From an uncultured Lentisphaeraceae bacterium (GTDB lineage Bacteria > Verrucomicrobiota > Kiritimatiellia > RFP12 > DVOR01), in the NCBI GenBank assembly GCA_949289005.1, contig CASEMQ010000039.1, forward strand, positions 1-36,799: a stretch of DNA of 36,799 bases. Reading direction: 5' to 3'. Below, piece by piece: positions 24,944 through 32,777 of this stretch. The stretch's first letter is position 1, and the number at the start of each line of letters is the position of its first letter. The position numbers were made by a program, and so were the translations under genes. Under the pieces are notes generated by a model, which searched no databases, was not told the origin of the DNA, and saw only the letters and a program-made list of their open reading frames with translations.

Positions 24944-25999
24944 TCACTCCTCCTTCTCGGGCTTGGGGTCGAGCGTGTGGCGGAGCAACTCCTGGGAACC
25001 GTCTTTGTAGATGTAGCGGAGTTGGGCCTGGACGTAGGGGGTGCGCCCGGGGTGGATCTCGGCGTAGGGCATGATGTAGTCGAAGCGGCCATCGGCGGCG
25101 ATGGGCACGACGAAGGTCTCGGCGTCGTAGTTGTTGTTCACGCCGAGCCACTCGTCCTTGTCATAGACCGCTATGAGCGCGTGGATGTCGTTGGGCACGG
25201 GCAGTTTGCCGGCGACGCGGACGCCGTGCCGGGTCTTCTCGAAGGTAACGGCAACATCCTTCATCACGTGCTTGGAGCGGCGCTCGGGCTTGGGGTCGGG
25301 CCGGGCGCAGTCGGCGACCTCGAGCATTTTGGCCGAGGCCTCGGTGAGGAAGGTGGGCGAGGAACCGAGCGTGTAATTGCCGCCGCCCATGATGGCGGTG
25401 CCGTAGGCCTTCTCGTCGTTGCGCGTGGCGTGGTTGTGGGGCAGGCCCAGCGCGTGGCCGAACTCATGCGCCATGCCGCCGTAATACTTGGAAAACTTCT
25501 GCCCCTTGGGCCCCTTGACGCCGCGGAACTTGATGTCCAGCTCCGAATAGTCGATGGCGAAGCAATAGACCCCCCAACCGTGATAAGGCCCATACTCCGG
25601 CCCCTCGCACGGCATGAGAACAAGCGTCTGATCGCCATCCTTCAGGCCCGGGTTGGCCTTGAAATAGGCTTCCACCTCCTTGTGCGCCTTCGGTCCGCCG
25701 CCGTTGCGCGGATAGCCCGTGTGCGGCTCCTTGGCGTGAATCGTGAAGATGCGGAACTGGTCGGGACGCGCGGGATCCGACTGGAAGCGGAGCCGCGCCT
25801 TTGAGCCATGCCGCTCCAACTCATCGTTGTAGAAACGTTGCATCTCGTGGAGGACCACGTTGAGCCGCGCGTGATAATTCGTGCACGGCTGCAAGTCGTT
25901 GGGGATGAAGTAAACCACGTTCGCGGCGGGCAACCGGTCGGTCGCCGCCACCGCCCCCGCCATGCAACAGGCGGCCAGCAATGCAAAAATCGTTTTCAT
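24944..25999 (-). CDS. Secreted metzincin-like zinc protease (first of a pair)
   Basis: 351 residues. The signal peptide is MKTIFALLAACCMAGAVAA. The zinc motif HEFGHALGLPH is at about 177-187, the same position as in its paralogue, with YGTAIMGGGNYTLG as the probable Met-turn segment. The C-terminal domain repeats the paralogue's pattern (AVYDKDEWLGVNNNYDAETF, YAEIHPGRTPYVQAQLRY). It ends in a charged tail PKPEKEE. The ATG at 25999 has no clear ribosome-binding site, and no promoter could be recognised in the 136 bp upstream. It is the first gene of a two-gene unit that ends at the terminator at 23843-23885. Confidence 0.85.
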   Translation of the reverse strand: MKTIFALLAACCMAGAVAATDRLPAANVVYFIPNDLQPCTNYHARLNVVLHEMQRFYNDELERHGSKARLRFQSDPARPDQFRIFTIHAKEPHTGYPRNGGGPKAHKEVEAYFKANPGLKDGDQTLVLMPCEGPEYGPYHGWGVYCFAIDYSELDIKFRGVKGPKGQKFSKYYGGMAHEFGHALGLPHNHATRNDEKAYGTAIMGGGNYTLGSSPTFLTEASAKMLEVADCARPDPKPERRSKHVMKDVAVTFEKTRHGVRVAGKLPVPNDIHALIAVYDKDEWLGVNNNYDAETFVVPIAADGRFDYIMPYAEIHPGRTPYVQAQLRYIYKDGSQELLRHTLDPKPEKEE

Positions 26000-26135
26000 G
26001 ATGGTTACTCTACCGAAACACACGCCACGCCGCCACACCTTTCCCACCCCCCACCGCCCCTGCGTCCCCCCGAACGCACGGCGCATACGCCTCGGATCGC
26101 CAAACGGCATCGATGCGCAACCGGCAGGCGATGGC

Positions 26136-26789
26136 TCACCCCGGGAAGGGCAATTCGCCCTGTTGCGCCAGAACGGGAGCGAAGGAACGACGATGCGCGG
26201 GCGAAGGTCCAAGCCGCCGCAGGGCATCGAGATGGGCGCGCGTACCGTAACCCTTGTGCCGAGCAAAGCCGTAGCCGGGGAAGCGTGCGTCCAGTTCCGC
26301 GCAGAGGCGATCGCGCGTGACCTTGGCGACGATGGAGGCGCAAGCGATCAGGAGGCTCCTCGCGTCGCCCTTGACCAACGCCGTGTGCGGGATTGGCAGG
26401 CCCTTCACAGGCAGACCATCCACCAACGCATGGGCGGGAAGCGCGGGAAGAGCCTCCAACGCGCGGCGCATGGCCAAGTGGGTGGCGCGGAGGATGTTGA
26501 GCGCGTCAATCTCCGCCACCGAGGCCATCCCCGCTGCCCAACGCACGCGCGGCTCGTGCGTGAGCGTCTCGAAGAGCCGCTCGCGCTTGGCGGGCGAGAG
26601 CTGTTTGGAATCGTTGACCTCGGCGAGCGGCCCGGCGGCGAGCGCGTCCAGATCGGCCTGGGCGATGGCGACCGCGCCGGCGACGACGGGCCCGGCGAGG
26701 CAACCGCGCCCCGCCTCGTCCACCCCCGCCAACGTGACGCCGGGACGGCCGGCCCAGAAGTCGTGTTCCGGCCAAAGGTCTGGTTTCAT
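26136..26789 (-). CDS. rnhB: Ribonuclease HII
   Basis: Cuts RNA in RNA-DNA hybrids and removes single ribonucleotides from DNA. It is 217 residues. Conserved motifs: GVDEAGRG (D24, E25 metal ligands), GPVVAGAV, NDSKQLSP, VDGLPVKG (third aspartate) and ACASIVAKVTRD, with the end GYGFARHKGYGTRAHLDALRRLGPSPAHRRSF. The ATG at 26789 overlaps the rimO stop by one ATGA step. Last gene of lgt-LUD-rimO-rnhB. No terminator is evident in the 136 bp before the protease gene. Confidence 0.96.
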   Translation of the reverse strand: MKPDLWPEHDFWAGRPGVTLAGVDEAGRGCLAGPVVAGAVAIAQADLDALAAGPLAEVNDSKQLSPAKRERLFETLTHEPRVRWAAGMASVAEIDALNILRATHLAMRRALEALPALPAHALVDGLPVKGLPIPHTALVKGDARSLLIACASIVAKVTRDRLCAELDARFPGYGFARHKGYGTRAHLDALRRLGPSPAHRRSFAPVLAQQGELPFPG

Positions 26790-28120
26790 TGGAGTTTTGC
26801 GGTAAGGTCGTAGCCACGCACGCCGGTGATGCGTACCTGCGCGAAGTCGCCGGGCTTGACACCCTCGGGCACGTGGGCGATGCGCGTGACACCATCCACC
26901 TCGGGCGCTTGGGAGGGCAACCGCGCGAGTGCGCCGTCCTGCCCATGCCAATCGACGATCAGTGCGCGCGCCGTCTGTCCCACGCGGGCGCGATTACGTT
27001 CGCGGGCGATGCGCGCCTGTTCCTCCATCAGCGTCCGGCGGCGGCGTTCGGCCGTCTCGGGGTCGGGCAGGTCAGGCAGGTCGGCGGCGGCCGTCCCCTC
27101 CTCGGGGGAGAAAACGAAGCAACCCAGATGGTCGAAACGCACGGCCCGGATGTAGTCGAGCAAGGCGCGGAAATGGTCGTCCGTCTCGCCGGGAAAGCCG
27201 ACCATGCAGGTGGTACGGAGCGTCGCGCCGGGCACGGCACCGCGCAGACGCGCGGGAAAGGTCTCGATGGCCTTGATGGTGTCGGCACGGCGCATCGCCC
27301 GCAGAATGTCCGGCGCGCTGTGTTGGATGGGCAAATCGAAGTAGGGCACCACGTGGCGCGCCGAGGCCATGACATCCAACAGCCCGTCCGTCACATGGTT
27401 GTGGAAGCCGTAGAGCCAACGGATCCAGAAGTCGCCCTCGATCGCGTCCAATTCGCGCAAAAGGCCGGCCAAGGTGGTACCGTCGCGGAGGTCTTTGCCA
27501 TAGGCCGTCACGTCCTGAGCCACCAGGTTCAGCTCGCGCGCGCCCGTCTCGACGAGCGCCCGGGCCTCCGCCACGAGCGACGCGACGGGACGGCTGCGCA
27601 AGTGCCCACGGAACTGCGGGATTGCGCAGAAGGCACACGCATGGTTGCAGCCCTCCGCGATTTTGACGTAGGCCACCACCGACCCCGAGAGTCGCAACGC
27701 AGGGATGGGCTTGTCGAAGGTGCGCGTGGGCAACCCCGGCGCGATGGCAAGCGGCGCCGCGCGCCGCGCAAAAAGCGCGTCCAATGCAGCCGGCAGTCGC
27801 TCCAGCTCGTCCACGCCCAGAAAGGCATCCACATCCGGGAAGGCATCCGCCAACCGTTCGCGATAGCGTTGCGGCATGCACCCGGCCACCACCACGAAGC
27901 GACACCTGCCCGCAGCCTTGTGCGCGCAGGCCGCCAGGATATTCTCCGCGGCCTCCGCGCGCGCCGGCTCAATGAAGGCGCAGGTATTGATGAGGATGAC
28001 CTCGGCCTTGTCTGGGCTCGGCGCCAAGCGATAACCGGCCTTCAGCAAGCAACCGGCCATCACCTCGCTGTCGGCCAGGTTCTTCGTGCACCCCAGCGAA
28101 ACGATGCCGACGCGCCTCAC
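26786..28120 (-). CDS. rimO: Ribosomal protein S12 methylthiotransferase RimO
   Basis: Radical-SAM enzyme that adds a methylthio group to an aspartate of ribosomal protein S12. It is 444 residues. The N-terminal cluster domain starts VGIVSLGCTKNLADSE and includes LINTCAFIEPA and VVAGCMPQRY. The radical-SAM motif EGCNHACAFCAIP gives CxxxCxxC near residue 157. A TRAM-like C-terminus ends in GDFAQVRITGVRGYDLTAKL. The CTKN and AIPQFRG forms fit RimO better than MiaB. The start is GTG at 28120, overlapping the stop of the LUD gene (GTGA). It is followed by rnhB in an ATGA overlap. Confidence 0.95.
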   Translation of the reverse strand: MRRVGIVSLGCTKNLADSEVMAGCLLKAGYRLAPSPDKAEVILINTCAFIEPARAEAAENILAACAHKAAGRCRFVVVAGCMPQRYRERLADAFPDVDAFLGVDELERLPAALDALFARRAAPLAIAPGLPTRTFDKPIPALRLSGSVVAYVKIAEGCNHACAFCAIPQFRGHLRSRPVASLVAEARALVETGARELNLVAQDVTAYGKDLRDGTTLAGLLRELDAIEGDFWIRWLYGFHNHVTDGLLDVMASARHVVPYFDLPIQHSAPDILRAMRRADTIKAIETFPARLRGAVPGATLRTTCMVGFPGETDDHFRALLDYIRAVRFDHLGCFVFSPEEGTAAADLPDLPDPETAERRRRTLMEEQARIARERNRARVGQTARALIVDWHGQDGALARLPSQAPEVDGVTRIAHVPEGVKPGDFAQVRITGVRGYDLTAKLQ

Positions 28121-28782
28121 AGGCCCAAATCCTCGTTCACCAGCAACACCGTGGCCGGCGTGCACGAAGGCCGCTGGCGGATAATCGTCGTGACGCGGCA
28201 AATGCTCTCCGGGCACGACCCCGCGCAATCCGCGCATTTCCCCGTGGCCGCGCACGGCGTCTTCTTGCCCAGGCGATAAGCGTTCACCGGGCCGGCCACC
28301 GCCGACACCCGCGCCAACGCCGCATGGACGCCGCCCGTCACCACCTTGTTGCGCCCCACCACGAAAACGACCCGCCCCGGCCCGAAAATGGTCGAAGCCA
28401 CGCGGTTGCCGTTGCCATCCACGTTCACAATCACGCCATCGTCCGTCAACGCGTTCACCGAAGACAGGAAGAGGTCGCACGTCAGCTGCCGCCGCATGAT
28501 TGCCAGCTTCTCCTCCGCCGTGAGGTTCGGGAAGCCGTGATTCAGGATTTCCTTGCCCGCCTCACGCAATTCACGCGTCAGGTTCAGGCACGCCACGGAA
28601 AGCGACCCACCGAAGCCAACGCTCATCGCGCCCTGCGCCAACGCGATTACCCGCGCCCGCGCCGCGTCGCGCGTGGCGCAGACCTCCGCCTCGAAACCAC
28701 GCCCGCGCAACGCCTTGGCCACCGCCTCCAGGCGGAGCCCCGTCTGCCAGGACAACATCTCATTGACTGTCTTCTGTTCCAT
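28117..28782 (-). CDS. LUD-domain (lactate utilization-like) protein
   Basis: 221 residues of the LUD/LutC-like family. The core contains SVGFGGSLSVACLNL, DLFLSSVNALTDDGVIVNVDGNGNR and VVFVVGRNKVV. A cysteine-rich tail (CAATGKCADCAGSCPESICRV) resembles the end of LUD members thought to hold an iron-sulfur cluster. LutA and LutB partners are absent from the window, so a lactate role is not supported by context. The ATG at 28782 lies inside the 3' end of lgt, a 23-bp overlap, with GGAGAGAG as the ribosome-binding site. It overlaps rimO downstream. Confidence 0.88.
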   Translation of the reverse strand: MEQKTVNEMLSWQTGLRLEAVAKALRGRGFEAEVCATRDAARARVIALAQGAMSVGFGGSLSVACLNLTRELREAGKEILNHGFPNLTAEEKLAIMRRQLTCDLFLSSVNALTDDGVIVNVDGNGNRVASTIFGPGRVVFVVGRNKVVTGGVHAALARVSAVAGPVNAYRLGKKTPCAATGKCADCAGSCPESICRVTTIIRQRPSCTPATVLLVNEDLGL

Positions 28783-29584
28783 GCTCTCTCTCCGGATAGG
28801 CCATTGTCAAAAAAGCGATACCGATCGCCAACAGCCCCACCGAGACCCATTGGCTGAAACTCAACCCCAAATAAAACGCCCCCCGCGGGTCGTCACGCAA
28901 ACACTCACCCAAAAAACGCAACGCCGCGTAGGCCACCGCATAGACCCCGCAACACAACCCCACGAACCGCCGCCGCGTGCGGTAGAGCCACCACAGCGCC
29001 ACAAACAACACCGCGCACCCCGCCGCCTCGATCAACTGAGTCGGCCACACCGGCAACGCCTGCGGCGCGTACGGCCCAATCAGCCCCTCCGCCACCTGAC
29101 GTTGCCACGCCGGTGACCCCTGCGGGAACCGCACCCCGATCGCGCCACCCCCCACCCCGCCGAAGCAACACCCATGAAAAAAGCACCCCACCCGCCCAAA
29201 GGCGTGCCCCAACGGCACGAACACCACACAAAAATCCAACAGCCGCCGCAACGGCTCCCGCCGCAACAGCCCATAAACCACAATCCCCAACGTCGCCACC
29301 ACGAACCCCCCGTAGAACACCAGCCCGCCCCGCCACAGCGCAAACGCCGCCAACGGATCCCCCGCGAACTCCCGCCCCCAATTCTGCCACACGTACACCG
29401 CCCGCGCACCGATCACGCCCCCAATCGCCGCCACCATGATCAGCGTATCCACCTCGCCAGGGTCCCTCCCCGTCAGCCGCGCCAACCGCCGCGCCAGGCA
29501 ATAGCACAACACAAAGCCGATGGCCATCATCAGGCCATACATCTGGAGATCAAACCCAAACAACGAAAACAAATCCGAGTGCAT
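28760..29584 (-). CDS. lgt: Prolipoprotein diacylglyceryl transferase
   Basis: Transfers diacylglycerol from phosphatidylglycerol to the cysteine of lipoprotein precursors in the inner membrane. It is 274 residues with about seven membrane helices. Family motifs are FYGGFVVA, and the signature region PLGHAFGRVGCFFHGCCFGG, in which GRxGCFxxGC replaces the more common GRxGNFxNxE. The C-terminal FLGECLRDDPRG matches the conserved RE/Rxxx region. The ATG at 29584 lies six bases after a TATAAT box and has no Shine-Dalgarno sequence. First gene of lgt-LUD-rimO-rnhB. Confidence 0.95.
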   Translation of the reverse strand: MHSDLFSLFGFDLQMYGLMMAIGFVLCYCLARRLARLTGRDPGEVDTLIMVAAIGGVIGARAVYVWQNWGREFAGDPLAAFALWRGGLVFYGGFVVATLGIVVYGLLRREPLRRLLDFCVVFVPLGHAFGRVGCFFHGCCFGGVGGGAIGVRFPQGSPAWQRQVAEGLIGPYAPQALPVWPTQLIEAAGCAVLFVALWWLYRTRRRFVGLCCGVYAVAYAALRFLGECLRDDPRGAFYLGLSFSQWVSVGLLAIGIAFLTMAYPEREHGTEDSQ

Positions 29585-29590
29585 GGTGTC

Positions 29591-29599
29591 ATTATAGCA
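29591..29599 (-). promoter_or_regulatory. Extended -10 promoter of lgt
   Basis: On the minus strand TGCTATAAT (29599-29591) is an extended -10 element with a perfect TATAAT. No good -35 is visible. The -10 ends six bases before the lgt ATG (29584), so the transcript would begin at or next to the start codon. Confidence 0.65.
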
Positions 29600-29659
29600 A
29601 ATGAGCGAACAGCAGACAGGGAACCGCGAACGCGCCCCGTTCGGATGCCGGACGATGAC

Positions 29660-29690
29660 AAAAAAGGCCCCGGCGCGAAGCGCCGGGGCC
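29660..29690 (-). terminator. RNase P RNA terminator
   Basis: GGCCCCGGCGC (29666-29676) pairs perfectly with GCGCCGGGGCC (29680-29690). On the minus strand it is followed by six T residues (29665-29660). It starts two bases beyond the RNase P RNA P1 helix. Confidence 0.92.
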
Positions 29691-29691
29691 A

Positions 29692-30049
29692 ATCGTCGGG
29701 GGTGTAAGCCGAGTTCTGTTCCCTTGCGGGTGCCAATCATTAAACTAAGCGCCCAACCCGCGGATAGGGCCACCGGGGCCCCGGGCGGCGCGAGCCACGC
29801 CTCTCCGCCTATTTGGGTTTGCTCCGGAAGGGGTTTGCCTTGACACGCCCGCTCACGCGCGGCGCCGGTGGGCTCTTGCCCCACCTTTTCACCCTTGCCG
29901 CCCCGAAGGGCGGCGGTCTGTCTCTGTGGCACTTTCCGTCGCGCGGGTTTGCCCCGCGCCCGCCGGCCATTACAGCCGGCCTTCCCGCTCTGTGGAGCCC
30001 GGACTTTCCTCCCGGGGTCGCCCCCGGGCGATTGGCCGCCCCGACGACA
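29692..30049 (-). ncRNA. rnpB: RNase P RNA (type A)
   Basis: Catalytic RNA that trims the 5' leader of tRNA precursors. On the minus strand, in order, it shows GAGGAAAGTCCGGGCTCC (30011-29994), GGAAAGTGCCACAGAG (29937-29922) and ACAGAACTCGGCTTAC (29719-29704), the conserved core blocks. The ends pair as P1: CGTCGGGG near 30046 with CCCCGACG near 29693. The length of about 358 bases fits the bacterial A type. It begins about 11 bases after the stop of the zinc-ribbon gene, and no separate promoter is obvious. End positions are approximate, within a few bases. Confidence 0.95.
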
Positions 30050-30059
30050 AAGGGGGCAA

Positions 30060-30773
30060 TCAAATCAGGATGCGCCCACAGGCGGGGCAAACAACCATCG
30101 GCGCGTTCGCGGAATCCTTGTCCGCGTGCGTGACGGCCTGCTTCACGGAGGGTGGCTGGACAAGGTTGCAGCCGGAGCAGACGCCCTCGGCGCGGTTGAA
30201 CTCCGCCAGGCAAGGCCAACGCGTGAGGCTGAGGCGCTCGTAGTAGCGCAACTGATCGGCAGGCACCTCGGCGGCGCGGGCCACGCGGCGGGCCTTGGCC
30301 TCCTCAAGCGCGGCCTCCACATCGGCCTTGCGCGCGTCAAGGGTGAGGAGAATCTCGTGGACGGCGGCCTCCTCCTCGGCCTCGACCTTGCGCGCGTCGT
30401 CAAGGCGGCGCTCGGTGGGCGAACGGTTCTCCTTGGCAGTGGCGGCGGCGGCATCGGCCTCTTGGGCCGCGGCCGCGGCGGCCTGGTGTTCGCGCTGGGC
30501 GGCCTCGAGGGCGCGGGCGCCGGTCAGGCCGATGGCGTTGCGCTCGGCGCGGGCCATGCGCTCGCGCTGGCGGTCGCTGTCACGGGTGAAACGGCTGTAC
30601 GCGCGCTCGGCCTCCAGATTTTCCCGGACGGCCGCCTCAACGGCTTCTTGGGCGACCTGCAGGCGAGCTTTGGCCTCGGCGCGACGCTTGGGGAGCAGAA
30701 CCTTGAGTTCGCGTTGGAGGTCGCGGATGCGACCGTCTTCCTCTTGCAATGCGAGAAGGGCTTGGGTGTCCAT
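30060..30773 (-). CDS. Coiled-coil zinc-ribbon protein (DUF164-like)
   Basis: 237 residues. Residues 1-180 are a long helical coiled coil, Ala/Glu/Arg-rich (MDTQALLALQEEDGRIRDLQ onward). The C-terminus is a zinc ribbon with two CxxC pairs, CSGCN and CPACG, separated by about 30 residues. This matches the small bacterial zinc-ribbon family often called DUF164. Its role is not established. The ATG at 30773 has AAAGGA six bases upstream. It lies 14 bp after the hydG stop and directly before rnpB, so hydG, this gene and perhaps rnpB may share transcription. Confidence 0.88.
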   Translation of the reverse strand: MDTQALLALQEEDGRIRDLQRELKVLLPKRRAEAKARLQVAQEAVEAAVRENLEAERAYSRFTRDSDRQRERMARAERNAIGLTGARALEAAQREHQAAAAAAQEADAAAATAKENRSPTERRLDDARKVEAEEEAAVHEILLTLDARKADVEAALEEAKARRVARAAEVPADQLRYYERLSLTRWPCLAEFNRAEGVCSGCNLVQPPSVKQAVTHADKDSANAPMVVCPACGRILI

Positions 30774-30787
30774 GATGTTTCCTTTGG

Positions 30788-32212
30788 TTAAAAGTAAAGG
30801 TCGCGCTCGCCGGCTCGGATACGCCCGAGGCGGGTCTCGACCTCCGCACGAAGTTTGGGGTCGAGTTTGACGGCCTCGCGCGCGATGACGGCCTCGCCTT
30901 TGGCCTTGGTGGCGGGCGAGGCGTAATCCTCCAGATACTCGGCCAATGTCATGATGGCGTTGGGCGTACAGAAGCGGCCGATGAAGCCGGGGATGGCATA
31001 CTCCATGAAGTGCTCGCCCGTGCGCCCCAGCCGATAACAACTGGTGCAGAAGCTGGGAATGTAGCCGCCTTCGAGGATTTCGCCGATGACCTCGTCGAGG
31101 CTACGCGTGTCACCCACCTGGAATTGCTCGCGGTTGAGCGTCTGCTCGCCCGCCTTGGAGCGCTTCTGGTTGTAGCCGCCAATCTCTAGCTTGGTGCCCG
31201 CGTCGATTTGCGAGACGCCGAAGGCGAGCACCTCGCGGCGCAGGTCCGCCGGCTCGCGTGCCGTCATGATCAGCCCTGTGTACGGGACGGCCAGGCGCAA
31301 AATCGCCACCAGGCGCTTGTACTGCGCGTCCGTCACCTGATAGTCCAAGTCGAGATTCAACCCCTCCGCCGGCTTGATGCGCGGGAAACTGAGCGTGTGC
31401 GGCCCGACGCCGAACTTCGCCTGCAAGTAACGCGCGTGCGTCACCATCGCCAACACCTCAAAACGCCAATCGTAGAGGCCGAAGAGGACGCCCAGCCCCA
31501 TGTCGTCGATACCCGCGCGAAAAGCGCGGTCAAAGGCGTTCAGCCGCCACATATAATCCGCCTTTTGCGTGCCGGCGGGGTGCCACTGCGCGTACGTCCG
31601 CTTGTGGTACGTCTCCTGGAAAATCTGATACGTGCCGATGCCCGCGGCCTTGACGGTACGGAAGCCGGCTTCGTCGAGCGGGGCCGCGTTGATGTTCACC
31701 CGGCGGATTTCCCCACGCCCCTTCTTGGTGGCATAGACCAAGCGCGTGGTGTGCGCGATAAACGCGGGGTCGTACTTCGGGCTCTCGCCGTAAACCAGAA
31801 TGAGCCGCTTGTGCCCCAAATCCTCCAACGCCTCCACCTCGCGCACCAGCTCCTCGTCCGAAAGCGTATGCCGCACCGCGCTCGTGAGCGACCGCCGGAA
31901 CCCGCAATACTTGCAATCGTTCGTGCAATAGTTCCCCACGTAAAGCGGCGCGAAAAAGACAATGCGGTTGCCGTAGACCTCCCGCTTCAACGTGCGCGCG
32001 GCCTCGAAGATTTCCTCCACCAGACCCGGGCTCTCCGCCCCAAGCAAAACGGCCGTCTCCTCCACCGTCAACGCTTCCTTGCGCAGACTCTTGGCAATGA
32101 CGGCACGCACGGCCGCTGGGTCTTCCTTCAACCCGGCAACCATCGCCTCCAACTTCGCGTCATCGATAAAGTCCACCGCGTCGGCGGGCAATCTGGTGTC
32201 CATCTGATACAT
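30788..32212 (-). CDS. hydG: [FeFe]-hydrogenase maturase HydG
   Basis: Radical-SAM tyrosine lyase that makes the CO and cyanide ligands of the hydrogenase H-cluster. It is 474 residues. The radical-SAM cluster motif CTNDCKYC (CxxxCxxC) is near residues 93-100. The C-terminal second cluster motif is C-x2-C-x22-C (FCTSCYRLGRTGEHF to GRFCTPNA), present in HydG but not in the related thiazole enzyme ThiH. The ATG at 32212 has AAGGAG upstream, and a second ATG three codons later is less well placed. HydE, HydF and the hydrogenase are not in the window, so hydG stands apart from its usual partners. Confidence 0.94.
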   Translation of the reverse strand: MYQMDTRLPADAVDFIDDAKLEAMVAGLKEDPAAVRAVIAKSLRKEALTVEETAVLLGAESPGLVEEIFEAARTLKREVYGNRIVFFAPLYVGNYCTNDCKYCGFRRSLTSAVRHTLSDEELVREVEALEDLGHKRLILVYGESPKYDPAFIAHTTRLVYATKKGRGEIRRVNINAAPLDEAGFRTVKAAGIGTYQIFQETYHKRTYAQWHPAGTQKADYMWRLNAFDRAFRAGIDDMGLGVLFGLYDWRFEVLAMVTHARYLQAKFGVGPHTLSFPRIKPAEGLNLDLDYQVTDAQYKRLVAILRLAVPYTGLIMTAREPADLRREVLAFGVSQIDAGTKLEIGGYNQKRSKAGEQTLNREQFQVGDTRSLDEVIGEILEGGYIPSFCTSCYRLGRTGEHFMEYAIPGFIGRFCTPNAIMTLAEYLEDYASPATKAKGEAVIAREAVKLDPKLRAEVETRLGRIRAGERDLYF

Positions 32213-32297
32213 ACCTGCTTCTCTCCTTTGCCCGGGCGTGCCTTTTCCTGCGTGAATGCGGACGTGCCGCACGCCACCGTGAGGCAAAAACCGCAAT

Positions 32298-32326
32298 AGA
32301 ATACAACACCCGCACGCGAACCGCAA
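32298..32326 (-). promoter_or_regulatory. Predicted hydG promoter
   Basis: On the minus strand TTGCGG (32326-32321), a 17-bp spacer and TATTCT (32303-32298). The expected start near 32291 leaves a leader of about 80 bases. Confidence 0.65.
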
Positions 32327-32329
32327 CCC

Positions 32330-32777
32330 ACCCCTATGCCACGCGTATCCCCAATTCTTGGGAACGGTTTTCCGATGTTTGGATAAGTGTGTGATTGTCA
32401 GCGAAATAAGAAATCAGGAACGAAAAGCGGAGGCCGCTCTGTTTTCGGTAGACGAGGCAGTCTTTGGATTTTCAACGGCCAAATGGCGAAGCGCGGGCGG
32501 GACGTTACCCATGCCCGGCGACCTTCCGCAGACGCACGATGCGACACGCCGCGCATTGCGCGGCTGTGTTTCCCGGACAAGTTGGTCGCGTGCCGTGGGG
32601 CACGGAGCATTCAAGGGGCGCTACCCATCGGGAAATCGCACATCCTGTGCAGGCGACAACGTCGCCTCGTTCCCGGCACTTGCGATCCGCCGTTCCCCGA
32701 CGCTTCCAAAACCCCCACTTATCCACTCGGTTCAGGATAAAGCCGTTTGGGCAGGCTTGGCGCCGTTTTCCCGCGGA
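32330..32777. other. Unassigned intergenic region with several hairpins
   Basis: No convincing gene was found. The region contains short perfect hairpins such as GCCGCGC-ATT-GCGCGGC (32548-32564) and AGGCGAC-AAC-GTCGCCT (32651-32667), and a single DnaA-box-like TTATCCACT near 32718. A cysteine-rich minus-strand frame (32505-32726) has no ribosome-binding site and no recognisable family. I found no core motifs of tmRNA, 6S RNA or the signal recognition particle RNA. It separates the hydG promoter from the end of lysS. Confidence 0.4.

Noticed and set aside
30788..32212. ThiH as identity for the radical-SAM protein
   Set aside because: The C-terminal C-x2-C-x22-C cluster motif is specific to HydG.
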